A DNA stretch of 64,000 nucleotides from Paraphoma chrysanthemicola (taxonomy: Eukaryota > Ascomycota > Dothideomycetes > Pleosporales > Phaeosphaeriaceae): assembly GCA_020744225.1 (NCBI GenBank), contig JAGMWG010000004.1, positions 806,001 through 870,000 of the forward strand, in the 5' to 3' direction. The translations under genes and the position numbers were made by a program. Below, piece by piece: positions 45,256 through 57,099 of this stretch. The first letter of the stretch is position 1. The number at the start of each line of letters is the position of its first letter. The notes under the pieces are model-generated. The model worked only from the letters and a program-made list of their open reading frames with translations. It had not been told where the DNA came from and searched no databases.

Positions 45256-47490
45256 GATGAGTGGATTTAGTACTTGGCTGCTTTAGACTCTTGAAGAAAG
45301 ATGGTGCGCTGAATATGATGATTAGGGCGAGAGATGTGAGGTATTTATACCGGCGCGTTGGGGTTGACTTGCTAGAGCTGTTCATGGTGGGCATGCATGG
45401 TGAGATTGAAGCGAGTACGGAAAACGAACACATGTGGTACGCCTGAATGTTCAATTTTCGGTCGAACGCCCGAGTATCAGTCAAGCTGACGGGATCAGAC
45501 TATGCCCGCGGTTGACCTGGGTGGATACAGACTGATGAAAAGGCGTCCGGCCGTCTGAGCCTTTCAGAAATTGAACCTATTTTATGCCGCCGACCATACT
45601 TTGTCTTTCGCATCTGGGAGCCTTACAATCCTTAAAGCTAAACATAATGATCCCAACTGCGTACATATTATTACATCCAGTGCGTGGTTTCAACTACCTC
45701 CATGTGACACACTGAGTCTTTCTATCCAGCCGTTCCATCACACGCAAAGTTGTGTCGACTTCAACACGTACACTAATATCGTTCGCGCATAGCTAATAAA
45801 GCGACCCATACTTGTTCCCACAAGTTCATATTGGCAGAAACTTCTGTGGCCGTGTTGCGACTAGCGGATCAAGGCCCACCGTCAGGATCGCGGCGGTCAA
45901 CTCGTTCAGGAATGTGCGACAATCGAACGCGTTCATAGCGCTGACTCTCTTATAGTACTCGGCAGATCCGATATATCGAGGCTCATAAGAAATCGCTGGC
46001 ATAACCATGTACCTGAAGGCAATATGGATAAAAACGTCCGAGCTGGGCTTATGCTGACAATGCGGATCTTGCCGCATGTGAGCGGGCCGCACGTACCATT
46101 AACGGAACCGCCAGTCTCGTTTGGACGAATATCCGCCCCAAAGGCTGACCTGAGGTCATTGCTCATTAAAATTGAACGCTTTTATGATCAGGCTACAAGG
46201 ACCTCTTTAATCTGATATATATCGTACTGAAAATTAGATCCTGTATCGTCAAGTGCAGGCAAGTATACTTTGGTGTAGAGTCTGAGGATGCTAAATATGA
46301 GAGCTATCGGAGCTATACGCACAGTCGATATCTTAGCGTACAGTGTTTATCTTGCGGTTCACAATAGCGGGGCCTTAAAATGAACTTCTGACGACTCCCT
46401 TTAACTACAACCACCATGTTGGAGTATCTATGCGAGCCGAAAATTCAGAGTCTTTCTGGTCTAAATCATTGAGGACGAGTGAATTGACTCTATCCATCTA
46501 TACCCAAAAAGTGTGACAATGTTAATGTAAGAGCGAATTTAGCAGCATAAGAGCATTATATATACTTCGTCGGTAGTTCTCGACACATTCACCCAGGCAA
46601 GATACAGCTCTCAACTTCTCACGCAAGACCAACCAATTCCCATGTTGGCTTCGCCTTCCTCCAATCGTGCAATTCAATCTGTTCAACTAATTATATCCTG
46701 CTCTTCACCACTTCCCAGCCTGGCACATCCTCTACCAACAACACATTAAGAAACGTAGAGAGGGCAGTGACCTTAGGACGATAGTACTGCCACGCTTTGC
46801 CAACATTTCGGCACCATCGGGAGATGTAAACCAGCTTGTGCTGCGTGCCAACGCCGGATCGCATTGAATCCAATTCCACGTAAGCAAAACGAACATTAGT
46901 TCCTGAGTAGCATGCTCTGTAGCGGGCCTTGCCTTGCTATGGCCTCATGGGCTCTGGATCGCGAGGAATAAATACCGTGGCTATACTTGTGTAGAAACAG
47001 AGAAGATGGGACATTGGAGGCATAGGTGCTGGTGCATGCTCCAAGGGCGACACGACAAGTTTCACGGCTGGCAGAGGCTCTATGTTACATTGCGTACTGG
47101 TGAGTGCTAGTGTCGAGACATTATAGTCATTGGTGCGTATAGAGGTTTGATCGGCATGCTTGGGATGGCCTGTAAGATCGCATTAGTCCATATTTACTTA
47201 GTGTCAGGGAGGAAATAATCAGATTGGAAGGATCAGATCTGAAGTCCACATCGTCAATTCTGAAGTTTGGGTGTTTCCATCTCGAGAGATATTGTTGTGC
47301 ACTGCATTTAAGTTTAATGCCTGGGAAACGATTTTGATGCAGGAAAATCCCATTAAAATGACCGCGTAAAATTTCGACTCGCTCTCTGTGCACAGTTCCC
47401 TGCGCTCTTGAAGCGGTGCGGTGCTCTCGCTTTGGCTAGCGAGCAGCATCTCATAACATGTTAAGAAATGCGGGAGGTACTCTTTATATT
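45256..47490. other. AT-rich gene-poor region, 2.2 kb
   Basis: Visibly richer in A and T than the genes on both sides, with many stops in all frames. No gene, repeat array or mobile-element hallmark recognised. It separates the secreted-protein gene from the catabolic-looking cluster on the right. Confidence 0.5.
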
Positions 47491-48769
47491 TTACCAGTCT
47501 AGCTTATGCGACTGGCTAGCTAACTTGCATGAGAATTCCTCATCTTCATGGACTCGAGTAGCAGATTCTTGCAGAATCTGTCGAGCAGGCCATATCTCGC
47601 GCCCCAGCTTCTTCTCCTGCTCATATTGTTGTCGGACAAGATTGCGAACAGTCTGTTGAACGAACAACGGTCCTCTCTCCATTCGAGAGTGCAGCTCTCC
47701 ACTGATATATATGCCAGACTCATAGTTCTTCTGCGTGTTGACGCATAGCCACTTGTCTTCGTTCAACACTCGTTTGTACATGGCGTCAATAGCTTCAAAC
47801 TCTGCATCAGGTGCGTCCTTGTGCCGATACACCTCGTACTCCATGGAGCAATGATGAGCTGAGGTAGGTACACATCTCATCATATAAAAGAAGAAAGGTC
47901 TAATTTTGGTTAGCGGATTATGATCACTCTTGAGCCTAGCTGTCCACTCACGTAACAGTCATACACGCATTCGGGAAATAGAACGTGCTGCGGACCCGCT
48001 GTCCCTCATCCATCGCGATGTTCTCCGCATTAGTGAAGTGCTGGAGATGTCCTCCTTTTGGACTGACCGCGTACAACTTCAAATCAGTGATACCGGCCAC
48101 GTCAGGATGAGTGGTCGGACAGTGATAGCATTCGTTATAGTTATCGGCCAACGCCTTCCAATTGTAATCGCCGCCCATTTCCCAAGTGTGGTCGAATCGG
48201 TATTCGTCAAAGTCGAATACATCCATGCGTGGTTGCATGTCAACCCCCTCAAAGTCCTCTTCCCATGCCAATTCGTTTGCGGCATTCATGTTTACCCATA
48301 CAAAGCCTTTGCGATCAACGTGAGTATTCACGGGTAAAAGTCCATTTTGCGTCTTGTCGAAGCCTTCCATTTCTTCGTAGCCCGGCGCCTTGGCTAGATT
48401 GCCCTTCAGTCCGTAGGACCACCCGTGGTATTTGCATGACAGTATCTTCACTCGTCCTTGAGGTTCGGTCACAACGGGGAAAGCTCGATGTCGGCAGACA
48501 TTATGGAAGCCGTTGATGTTGCCGTCGCGATCTCGGCACAGAAAGAAGCGGAAGCCTGCTTCCTCAAATTGTAAGTAATCACCAGTGCCTGGGAATCTGT
48601 GCTTATGCGTGACCAAAATCCATCTCTTGGAGAATATGGCGCGTCGTTCGAGCTGGTAGATGGCATCGGACGTATACCATGACGATGGAAGGCTGCGCGA
48701 CGTAGTCGTCGGCGGTGCTTGCGTTTCTGAGCTTTGGTAGCCGAGCAGCTTCCATAGATACTGGCTCAT
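47491..48769 (-). CDS. Rieske non-heme iron oxygenase, large subunit (choline-monooxygenase-like)
   Basis: Two exons, 48769-47952 and 47899-47491 (GTGAGT donor, CTAAC branch, TTAG acceptor); 408 residues. Rieske oxygenases use electrons from a reductase to hydroxylate or demethylate small molecules. The [2Fe-2S] ligands are Cys92/His94 (VCRHRAFP) and Cys112/His115 (SCKYHGW), with the usual 17-residue spacing. The mononuclear-iron site is in DNYNECYHCPTTHPD. The layout, with the NYNECYHCP motif, is closest to choline monooxygenase and other enzymes acting on quaternary ammonium compounds; this is from family knowledge. No reductase gene lies beside it. It shares a 418-bp promoter with the Zn2Cys6 regulator. 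A GTAAGT follows another ATG just upstream (48796), so a leader intron is possible. Confidence 0.9.
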
Positions 48770-49187
48770 GATGCTTAGGCGCTCTGAGTTAGAACTTACC
48801 ATTGACAATTGATCACAGTATGGCTAATTGGTAACATCCCATTTATCCATCTATTTTGTCTTATCGAAACATCGGAGAGGTCTGCGGATCTAGTGCCGCT
48901 CACGTGACTCCGTAGCTCCGATCAGATGATCGGATATTAGAGTCGTGACTCCGGCGAGGGCCCGTATTCGGCCGGACCATTACGGGATAGCATACCTACA
49001 CTCGGACTAACATGAACACTTTGTATGAGTAACGTGTGCCCCCCATGTCCATGCGTGCGGGGTCCAGATAAGGATGCACAGACATTCCACCGTCGTGTGT
49101 CGGTCTGTGGTGGTGCGGACGCTAGTTGGCTTGCTTGTGCCTCGCGAGATCATGCAACTCGAAATTTTCTCGACGTACATGTCCTAG
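48770..49187. promoter_or_regulatory. Divergent promoter of the Rieske oxygenase and its neighbouring regulator
   Basis: 418 bp between start codons. Holds a CCG-N10-CGG palindrome, a CGGACC element (48973-48978) and a CACGTGACTCCG block at 48901. Confidence 0.55.
48918..48933. promoter_or_regulatory. Candidate Zn2Cys6 operator, everted CCG-N10-CGG palindrome
   Basis: CCGATCAGATGATCGG is a perfect inverted repeat of CCGATCA around a 2-bp centre. Paired CCG/CGG triplets are the usual targets of Zn2Cys6 dimers. It lies midway between the Rieske gene and the regulator gene, so it may serve both. Confidence 0.5.
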
Positions 49188-51733
49188 ATGGCAGGAAACC
49201 CACGAAGTAGCCAACAATATCCATACCCCACGAACAAGCGTGCAAGACAAGCTTGCGACAATTGCCGGTCCGTGCGCAGCGAGACATCTGCATCCCTACA
49301 AATGTTGATCATTGACACACGTACAGTCGCAAAAAGTCAAAGTGCACAGGAGAGAGGCCTGAGTGTTCATGTTGTGTGCGACTACGACAGAAATGTGTCT
49401 ATATCGCTCACACGCGAACCCGCGAAAGGTCCATAGAATCTCGCAATGACACTGGCGATGTTCCTCAAGCGGCGGGCACCATCAATGTAAACCATGTTGT
49501 CAATTCTTGCCTACATCACACTGATTCAGGATTAGTCGGATCGTCTCAATGCGATTGAGACAATGCTGACACATCTCGCTGCGGCAATCGAGTATGCCTC
49601 CTGTTGAGCATCTCATGATCCGTACTGACGATCTCCCAGCCTCCAGCAACCTGCTCGCCCAGCCGTATCTTCTAATCTTGATGGTCAAAGTGATGGGTCC
49701 CAAACAGAGGGAAACTCACAAGGACCCGCAATCCAAGATTCACCAATCTCGCTTCCCGGTGTATCGCCTTCTTCCTATGCATGGTACGGATGGTTGAACG
49801 TCGCAAAGATCACTACCCGTTGACTATGTTTAGCATACAAGCTGCGCAACTACCGGATGCGATCATATCAGAGGGTATCGTGCTTTACTTCTCAAATTTC
49901 TGCAACCAGCCATGTCCCATTCTGGCCTACTCTCAATCACTGGAATTTAGGAAAGAAGACATTCCTCCAATGATGCTCTATGCCATGCTCGCCCTCAGCT
50001 TACGTTCCTCGCATAATTCCTTCTTCGCATCTAGGTCCGAAAGAGCAGAATGTATAGCCAGACTCACAAAGCTGGCTTGGGATCTCATCACTAGGGCATA
50101 CTGTGAGTTTGATATCGATGATACGTATCTTCAGGCACTTTGTCTCCATGCTCAGGTTGACGCAGGGGGTGAGTCGATGCCTTGAGTATTATCAATTGAG
50201 ACACAATTGACTTTCCTAGATGGGAGGCTAGAGCGCGCTCAAGCACAGGTGGCTTTAGGTCTGCGTCTTGCCCAAGCCCGTGGCATGTTGGCTGCTGATA
50301 CGCTCGATGACTTGGAGCTCCCCGATCGATCTCGTCGACAGGAGATTGTCTGGTCACTCTTCATGCTGGATAGAATGCTCCTTGGGGTCAATACGAAGAA
50401 TGCGTCGACTCCCGCGGCTAGCTTTGAAATCCCTGTAATGCAGAGCGGTCCTTTCCACCCGGACTTTTGTCTTGAGCCCTCCGAGCTTGACATTTCGTTG
50501 AGCTCCATAGATTCAGATATGCCACTTCCACCACAGAATGTTACATGTCTCCAGGTACAGACAATCCGAATATGGGAGTGCATCATCGACTACATCGCGG
50601 AACCCCCTTCGAGTTCCGATGTGCCTTTCTGGCGACATGACTCGCCCAGAGCTGCGATATTAACCAAGCTCTTGGATATTGAGACTAGTAAGTTTGTTCC
50701 TCGCGCTGCTTGAAAGACTCTAAAACGCGTGCTAGAATGTGAGATTGCAGGCCACACTTTATTGTATGTGGGATCGCCTGCTCGTGTGCTGGATGAACCG
50801 CAATTACAAAGCTACTTCGTGGTTTGGTTGAGATTTCAGCTGACCCTGTGTGTGGTGAATTGCATCTTGTAAGTGCAGCAGCGAGGCCTTGTTTCAGAGG
50901 GCCCACTGACGACCGTCCTAGAAACCATCCTTTCATCATACACATCAAGACTGCGCGTTTGAAGCATAGAACTCCAATAACCTTTTTACAGAAATCTTAC
51001 GAGTCCTCTTTGATCCATGCGAACTGGGTATACAGACTGCTCAACCACATGGACGAAGCCCAATTGATGCTGCATGACCCATTCATCGGTCATCTAGTCG
51101 CAATGGCAGCTTCTATACACTTGGAACATATGAAAAGCCAGTATCCCACGGTAGCTGCATCCGCGAAGCAGAAATTCGAAAAATGTCTTGACTTCGTAAA
51201 AAGACTTTCGCAAGAATGGCCGCGAGTGCAGGCCACTGTATGTATACGACCTGTTCTCGGCAATACCCATGAGAGCTGACACTCTTAAGGTGACTCTGCT
51301 CGAGCAACTGAAAGGGCGGATTCCTTACCGGTCTAAGCTGAACTATGTTGAAGAAGAGTACGATGGTGCAGCGCCGCCACACTCGAACCATGAAATACAC
51401 CTTGCGGAAGAAGACTTGCTGCTGATGTGGCGACTTTTCGATTATTCCTCAATGTCTGCCAAGCAGGCTAAAAGGTACACTCTAAATGAGAGGCCGAAAT
51501 CTGTTATGGGCGCCGTGTCCACAGGAACCAGCGATCCATTCGCTCACGCCGACGGTGCAATATCTGATGCAAGTTCCTCCGCAGATATCATGAATCAGCC
51601 AACGAGCTTGAGACTGGAGGACATCACAGTTCGATCATATGGAGATTTGCCTCTATTCGATGGAACCGCGTTCAACTACTTCCCGGCTGAACATGAATCT
51701 GACGCCACGTATCTGGTACACTCGATGAGGTGA
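49188..51733 (+). CDS. Zn2Cys6 transcription factor with fungal middle homology domain (cluster regulator candidate)
   Basis: Nine exons: 49188-49267, 49327-49486, 49536-49591, 49640-49783, 49834-50168, 50220-50687, 50751-50868, 50922-51237 and 51290-51733; every join is in phase and the product is 706 residues. The DNA-binding cluster is Cys23-x2-Cys26-x6-Cys33-x6-Cys40-x2-Cys43-x6-Cys50, completed only by splicing exons 1 and 2. A short coiled-coil segment (DRLNAIETMLTHLAAAIE) follows, as in dimeric family members. The middle homology region contains LPDAIISEGIVLYFSNFC, GRLERAQAQVALGLRLAQ and EIVWSLFMLDRML. A later part has ANWVYRLLNHM and HDPFIGHLVAMAASIH. The intron-1 donor is the less common GTCCGT. 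Position inside the six-gene group suggests it controls these genes. Confidence 0.85.
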
Positions 51734-51809
51734 AAGCAGGATATCACCTGATATGATTTTCATCTTGATCTTTCATGCGTATATCTCTTCTGGCAGCTCT
51801 ATCATCCGC

Positions 51810-52530
51810 TTAAAGTCTCGCTCGAAGCTCAGCTCGTGCAGTGTTCCAGATCTGGCATAAAGGGCCGTTGGCGCCGAGCACGGGGTCAGAATCGGGTATT
51901 GACACTTTGTTAATCTCTTTGAACAATTCATCCATGCTCTCATTGCCTTCGCAATAACTATTCCGCCAGCGCGGACCCGCCTTCACGTGGTGAATCATTG
52001 TTCAGACACAGATACACGTCTTGAAAGCGGACATACCTCAGGATACACACCAATATATCTGAAGTCTTCTTCAGAGCTGAGTGACCGGTGCGAAACACCA
52101 GCTGGAATTACCATGACATCTCCTGTACGCACGTTGACTTCGATGCCATCGGTGCCTTCGTCGTCCTTCGCCCGCCCTAGCGCGAAACGCGAACTTCCTC
52201 GAATTATGGCTGTGAAATCATGTCAGTGTAGAAGATGGTTTTGTAGCGTCATTATCCGTACCGTAACACTCGTGGGTATTGGGGTGGAAGTGAGGTATTT
52301 TAATCTCTCCCCATTCGCCCTGGCGGGTAGTCAGTGTCGATACAAGTGCGAGCCAATCACTTTTTGAAACATACCCGTTTCTCCCAGCCATTTCGTTGAC
52401 AAAGTTGCTTAACAGTATGAGGATCTATTGGAGTGGGAAGGACGTCCCGATAGATCAGAACTGGCAAGATGTTGTTAGGAACATAGGCTGACCCGGGGAC
52501 AGTGTACTGCTCCGGCCACATAATAATCAT
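51810..52530 (-). CDS. Small cupin-domain protein
   Basis: Four exons in coding order: 52530-52375, 52319-52262, 52209-52037 and 51980-51810; 185 residues. The two cupin motifs are visible: HFHPNTHECYG (metal-binding His residues) in exons 2-3 and GDVMVIPAGVSHRSL in exon 3. The C-terminus GPRWRNSYCEGNE and PVLGANGPLCQIW follows the pattern of a group of uncharacterised bacterial and fungal cupins. Single-domain cupins may be dioxygenases, isomerases or stress proteins, so the reaction cannot be named. It shares a 272-bp promoter with the flavin amine oxidase and ends 76 bp from the regulator gene. Exon 1 begins MIIMWPEQYTV; the second Met is an alternative start. Confidence 0.82.
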
Positions 52531-52802
52531 GGTATATCTTTATTCCTCGATCCAGAGCCGGCGCGACATAATGTGCGCGCTGTTGGCCAAATGAGGTGGA
52601 TCACGCCGGACCGTGACAATGAGCACCGGCATCGGCCCGGTATGAACTCCGTGTGATTGCCGCTTCCGCTTCCGCCTCGATGCATATCTTCGAACGTGTC
52701 TTGGCTTCAAAGTGGCAGCGAACCAAACCACGGATTCTCAACGTAGACACAATCTACGGTACTGAATTCACGCCACATCTGCTACCAACCGACGCTGCAA
52801 AT
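52531..52802. promoter_or_regulatory. Divergent promoter of the cupin and flavin oxidase genes
   Basis: Contains CGGACC at 52607-52612 in the context GCCGGACCGTGAC, matching GCCGGACC in the Rieske/regulator promoter. CCGGCATCGGCCCGG near 52627 is a further CCG/CGG-rich block. Confidence 0.5.
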
Positions 52803-54220
52803 ATGGTTAAACATATCATGCCCAAAGACAGTCGAATCGTCATAGTGGGCGCAGGAGTGTTCGGCCTGTCCACAGCAGTAGAATTAACCCGAAAGGGATA
52901 CAACAACATCACCGTTGTGGATCGCCACGTACCGCCGGTTCGTTCTCTGGGTGTATAAGTTTGCGCTAAAGCTACCTAACCGACGTTAAACAGGTACCGG
53001 ACGGCTCCAGCGTCGACATCTCGCGAGTGATACGGTTCGACTATCGTGATCCAGTTTACGCTAAGCTTGCAAAAGAAGCATTTCACGTTTGGAATGATAA
53101 CCCGAAGTTCCGTGGCATTTTCTACCATGGTCCAAATGCCTTCATTGCAAGCAAAGCATACGGCCGCACCCACCTCAGTAAATGCACGGATGCCCTCGAT
53201 GGCCTAAATCACCCGTGGGAACCACTGCCAGACCAGAAAGCTATCAAAGCTGAGTTCCCGATTTTGTACGGGGACACAGATCAATCACAATTGTCCGGAT
53301 ATTGCAATAGAAGCTCTGGCTGGGCTGATGCTCTAAAAGCAATTACTGTTCTTCGAAATGAGTGCATCGAAGGAGGGGTGTCTTTCATTTGCGGTGAACA
53401 AGGCACTGTCACTGCTTTCAAAGAAGACAGGATTACTAGCAGAATTATTGCTGCACAAACAGAGAGTGGTTATGAGCTTCAGGGAGACTACTTCATACTC
53501 AGTGCTGGTGCGTGGTCGACAAGATTGACACCGATGTACAACTCAACAATCTCCACTGCGCAAGTCCTAGCCTTCATCAACCTATCCGACGACGAAATGC
53601 GGGCTTATAAAGATCTCCCTTTATATATAGACTACGATTCAGGGTGGTTTTGCTTCCCGCCTCACCCTGAGGCTCGAGTCTTGAAAATCGCCGTACATGG
53701 CTGGGGCTATACGAGAACAGCAGACCAGAATGGCCTCTCCATCCCGCCGACTAAAGCCCGAAGCAAGCGCACTAATTTCGCGCCCGCAGACGGCCTCGCA
53801 CGACTACGTGCTGGCCTAGCAGCAATCCTCCCATCACTTGCAGAGCGCAAATTCGACCGCGTCGCGGTGTGCTGGTATAACGACACGCCCTCTGGCGACT
53901 TCATCATTGACTACCATCCCGACCACTCGAACCTCTTTCTGGCTACTGCCGGAAGCGGCCAGTAAGTCTCCATCCCTACTCACGAATAGTCACCTTTGAG
54001 CTTGCACTAATCCCACCTAACTCCTAGCGGGTTCAAGTTCCTTCCGGTGCTGGGGAAGTTTGTAGTCCAAGCTTTCGAGCGTACCCTACCGCTGGAATTA
54101 GTGCACAAGTGGCGATTCAGAATGGAGTACACGGATCGCGAGGACACATTTCATGGTGATGGAAGCCGTGGAGGACCGGCACGGCGCGAGTTTACGCCCC
54201 AAGAAAAGTCATTGTTGTAA
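52803..54220 (+). CDS. FAD-dependent amine oxidase of the sarcosine oxidase/fructosyl amino acid oxidase group
   Basis: Three exons: 52803-52937, 52994-53961 and 54028-54220; 431 residues. These enzymes oxidise secondary amines to an imine, releasing an aldehyde or keto-sugar, an amine and hydrogen peroxide. The dinucleotide fold starts IVIVGAGVFGLSTA at residue 12. Exon 2 has DGSSVDISRVIRFDYRDPVY, typical of the group, and VCWYNDTPSGDFIIDYHP, whose Cys sits where monomeric sarcosine oxidase binds FAD covalently. The last junction gives AGSGHGFKFLPVLGK, the conserved C-terminal flavin motif. It ends in -SLL, not a clear peroxisomal SKL signal. Met at 52818 is an alternative start. Divergent from the cupin. 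Confidence 0.88.
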
Positions 54221-54694
54221 CTATGCAACGAGAAATCAGTTCCTTGAAGCGGAAAATCAAATATGGCTCGTTACCGAGATACAAAGTCGCTCATGGCTCT
54301 CGTTCCACTTATATATTCAGACTTCAGTAGTACAAAGTGCGAGAAATGAGCGTAGAGGAAAACCGAATCGTGGTGTACATATGCTGATTGAACTCGAAAG
54401 GACGTAAAGCAGAAGTCGTGCACTAATTCTCCGTAAAGCTTGAGATTTTGTCGATCAAGTCGACTGGAACATGAGATTGTACCCTTTGAACACAAAGACA
54501 ATAAGAAGCTCGTTGTTAAGTTTGCAATCTAAGTGTCGGATGGCAAAAATTTCGTGTCTTGAACATCAAACACTCGTAACCTTATTTACACCATTTCTGC
54601 AGACAACCCGCTCTGACGCGTTGCTCTGGGTAAAACTCGAACCATTGTTGTATCTAATGTTGGCCCCGTTGTTTCGTGTTCGCTTCGAACCTTT
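54221..54694. other. Convergent 3' intergenic region
   Basis: 474 bp between the ends of the amine oxidase and the monooxygenase genes. No gene seen. Confidence 0.55.
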
Positions 54695-56632
54695 CTAAAG
54701 ATTTGCTCCAGCGAAAGAAGAGCCTTCCAACAACGGCCCATGCATCAAGTAATAGCTTTGATCACCACCTACTTTCTCAACCGCCGACTGACCCTTGCCC
54801 CAGAGCTTAAATCGGCCACCAGGATAGGTCCACTCCCAGTCCTCCCAGCGGTTCTGGTCGAGCACTTCGCGGTAGTGGAGACTGCTTCCTGGCCACACGG
54901 CTGAAACTTTGCCGGTCTTGCTGTTTTTGTCTAGTTGATGTTGTTAGTACATATGACTACCTTAAATGCTGTTACGAGAAAAACATAAGTAGACCTACAC
55001 CAACTCGTACAGTTTCCGCTCCAAACAGCACCCGCCATGAATTCTTGAACCTGACAGTTGAAGTCGTCCTGGGCGCTCTTTTGCGGTGTGAACGTAGCTA
55101 CGCCGAAATTGTCTACACGCTGAAGAAGGCGAACGAAAAAGTCCGCCATTGCTTCAAGACTACCTGCATGTTCATCAGCCAACGCATTTCTTCTCGAGCC
55201 ATGAAGAGGACTTCACACGTACCAATTAAGCTGCCGTTGGCAACCGGACAGTTTGGACCTAGCATGGATAAGTAGTTCGGAAAGCCCGCGCACCCAATAC
55301 CCATATATGAGTCCGGATCGTCCTTCCACAGATCTCTCAGATCCACATTGTCCCGGCCAAGTAGTGGAAAGCGTGGACGGAATGATGTGTTGAACCCCGT
55401 TGCGGCAATGATGACATCGGATGTCTCAATGCCATTTTGAGTCTCTAGACCGTCTGGTTGGCACGCTACAATGGGACTGAATATACATTTGACGTTCGGT
55501 TCCTGGAGGGCGCACAGGAATGGTTCTCCGGGACTGATCCTGCGGCAACCGAGTTCGTAGTCGGGGATGAGCTTCTTGCGTAGCTCGAGGTCCTCAATGC
55601 GCTGCTCCATCCACGAGGCGAGGTCCTGGCGCTCCTGTAGTTGTGTTTCAGAGTCCCTGTAGAAGACGGGAAATAGCCTATTATAGTAGCTTTCGATGTT
55701 CTTGCACCGCTGAAAGTAGTCATCTGTGGTGTTGCTGTGGTTGTTACCATCTAATTGGAAGCAGTCAGGCAGCTTTGTAATCCAGGCCGGTGTCCGGATG
55801 TATACTGAGAGTTCTTTGACTACAGAACGAATCTGTGGTATGACTTGTATAGCACTTGCTCCGGCTCCAATAACACTGACCTTCTTCCCCGCTAGATGGA
55901 CTGAGTGATCCCAATCTGCAGTGTGCATGAGACGACCATTGTAGTTTTCCAGTCCGGGAATATCAGGGTACTGGTAATGATTGAGAATTCCGGAGGCATT
56001 GATCAAGACGTCGAATTTTCTCCTTGTGGTCAGGACTCCATCGTGTTCGGTGTGTACTAGCCATTTGCTCTCCTGTTCAGCCCAAGCACATTCCATCACC
56101 TTCGTTTCGAATTCGATGTACTGTCTTAAATCGAAGTGAGAAACTACTTTCGAGAGATAATCTTGGATCTCGCCAGATGGTGCAAATCTACGTGGATTAA
56201 TCTCGATCAGCTGATGTCCACTTGCAACGGCAGTGAAGGAGACTGGACACGGACAATTTGGACCAGTTTCTTGTTGGCGCAAATGAGTACTGGTAGATAT
56301 CGCTCGGTACGTCGCAGGCGCAACCTGTCAAGCTTGTCATTCCCCACCCATCTAAGGATCATGTTTCTTTTTACCTGGATATGTATTTTCCAACCACGTG
56401 CCTCCAACATCATGGTTCTTCTCCACAATGTGAAACTCGTAGGCGTGGGACAAATGTTTTTTGAAGTGATGCGCTGGTAAAAAATTGGAATCCCAGTCCC
56501 TAGATGGTGTGATTGCCATGTGACCTACCTAGTAAAATACCGGAGACGCTACTTTGGTCAGCATTGTTCATGTAGAAAAATTTATTCAACTCACCCCGCT
56601 CCAATTATGATGATACTGCGCTTCCCTTCCAT
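54695..56632 (-). CDS. Flavin-containing (Baeyer-Villiger-type) monooxygenase
   Basis: Seven exons in coding order: 56632-56595, 56548-56529 (20 nt), 56473-56375, 56324-56255, 56187-55223, 55163-54999 and 54930-54695; all in phase, 530 residues. Class B monooxygenases use FAD and NADPH to insert oxygen beside a ketone or oxidise N or S. Splicing gives the FAD motif IIIIGAGVSGILL, then GGTWLENTYPGCACDVPSD and QYSFAP. YNGRLMHTADWD matches the Baeyer-Villiger fingerprint [FY]xGxxxHxxxW, and VIGAGASAIQV is the NADPH-binding loop. The C-terminus SAVWPGSSLHY is typical of fungal members. Ordinary frame-reading misses the first four exons and shifts frame before exon 6. Exon 4 ends at a GTCCGT donor. 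Divergent from the Atg22-like transporter. Confidence 0.9.
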
Positions 56633-57099
56633 GTTTTCTGATTGTGCTTCTCTCCTTTTGGCAAATTAAGGACTCTCAAGGCCTGAGGAAGATGCAGTCT
56701 TGGAATACAGCACGTTGACCAGAGATGCCGAGCACGATCAATCGATCGTTCTAGATCAATGCAATAAATTCGCTGCTTTGTTTCGTACTCTTGATGCTTG
56801 CTGCAAGTCCTAACGGATTTGGAGGGTCCGTATCGGCTAGCGGGACCATCCCGCCAGCAACGGACCGACCTCCGGTCACGTGTTTCACGTAATTGAACAA
56901 CGCTAAGCTATCACGGCCCGAGCCAAACACCCATGAATGATAAGCGCAAGTCACGTATTGATTAGATCGAATGCACAGAGCAGGTAGTGGACAGTGAGTC
57001 TCCATTTGCTGGCGGTTGCCGTGAGTTAAATATGATGCCAACTCTTGGGAGTTTCCTGGCACTGGAGATTTCGCACGACGTGTTGCCACTCGATTTGGC
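56633..57099. promoter_or_regulatory. Divergent promoter of the monooxygenase and transporter genes
   Basis: 467 bp. Carries GGTCCG (56825-56830) and CGGACC (56861-56866), i.e. the same hexamer on opposite strands about 30 bp apart, followed by CCGGTCACGTG at 56872. The same hexamer is in the other two divergent promoters of this group. Confidence 0.5.
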
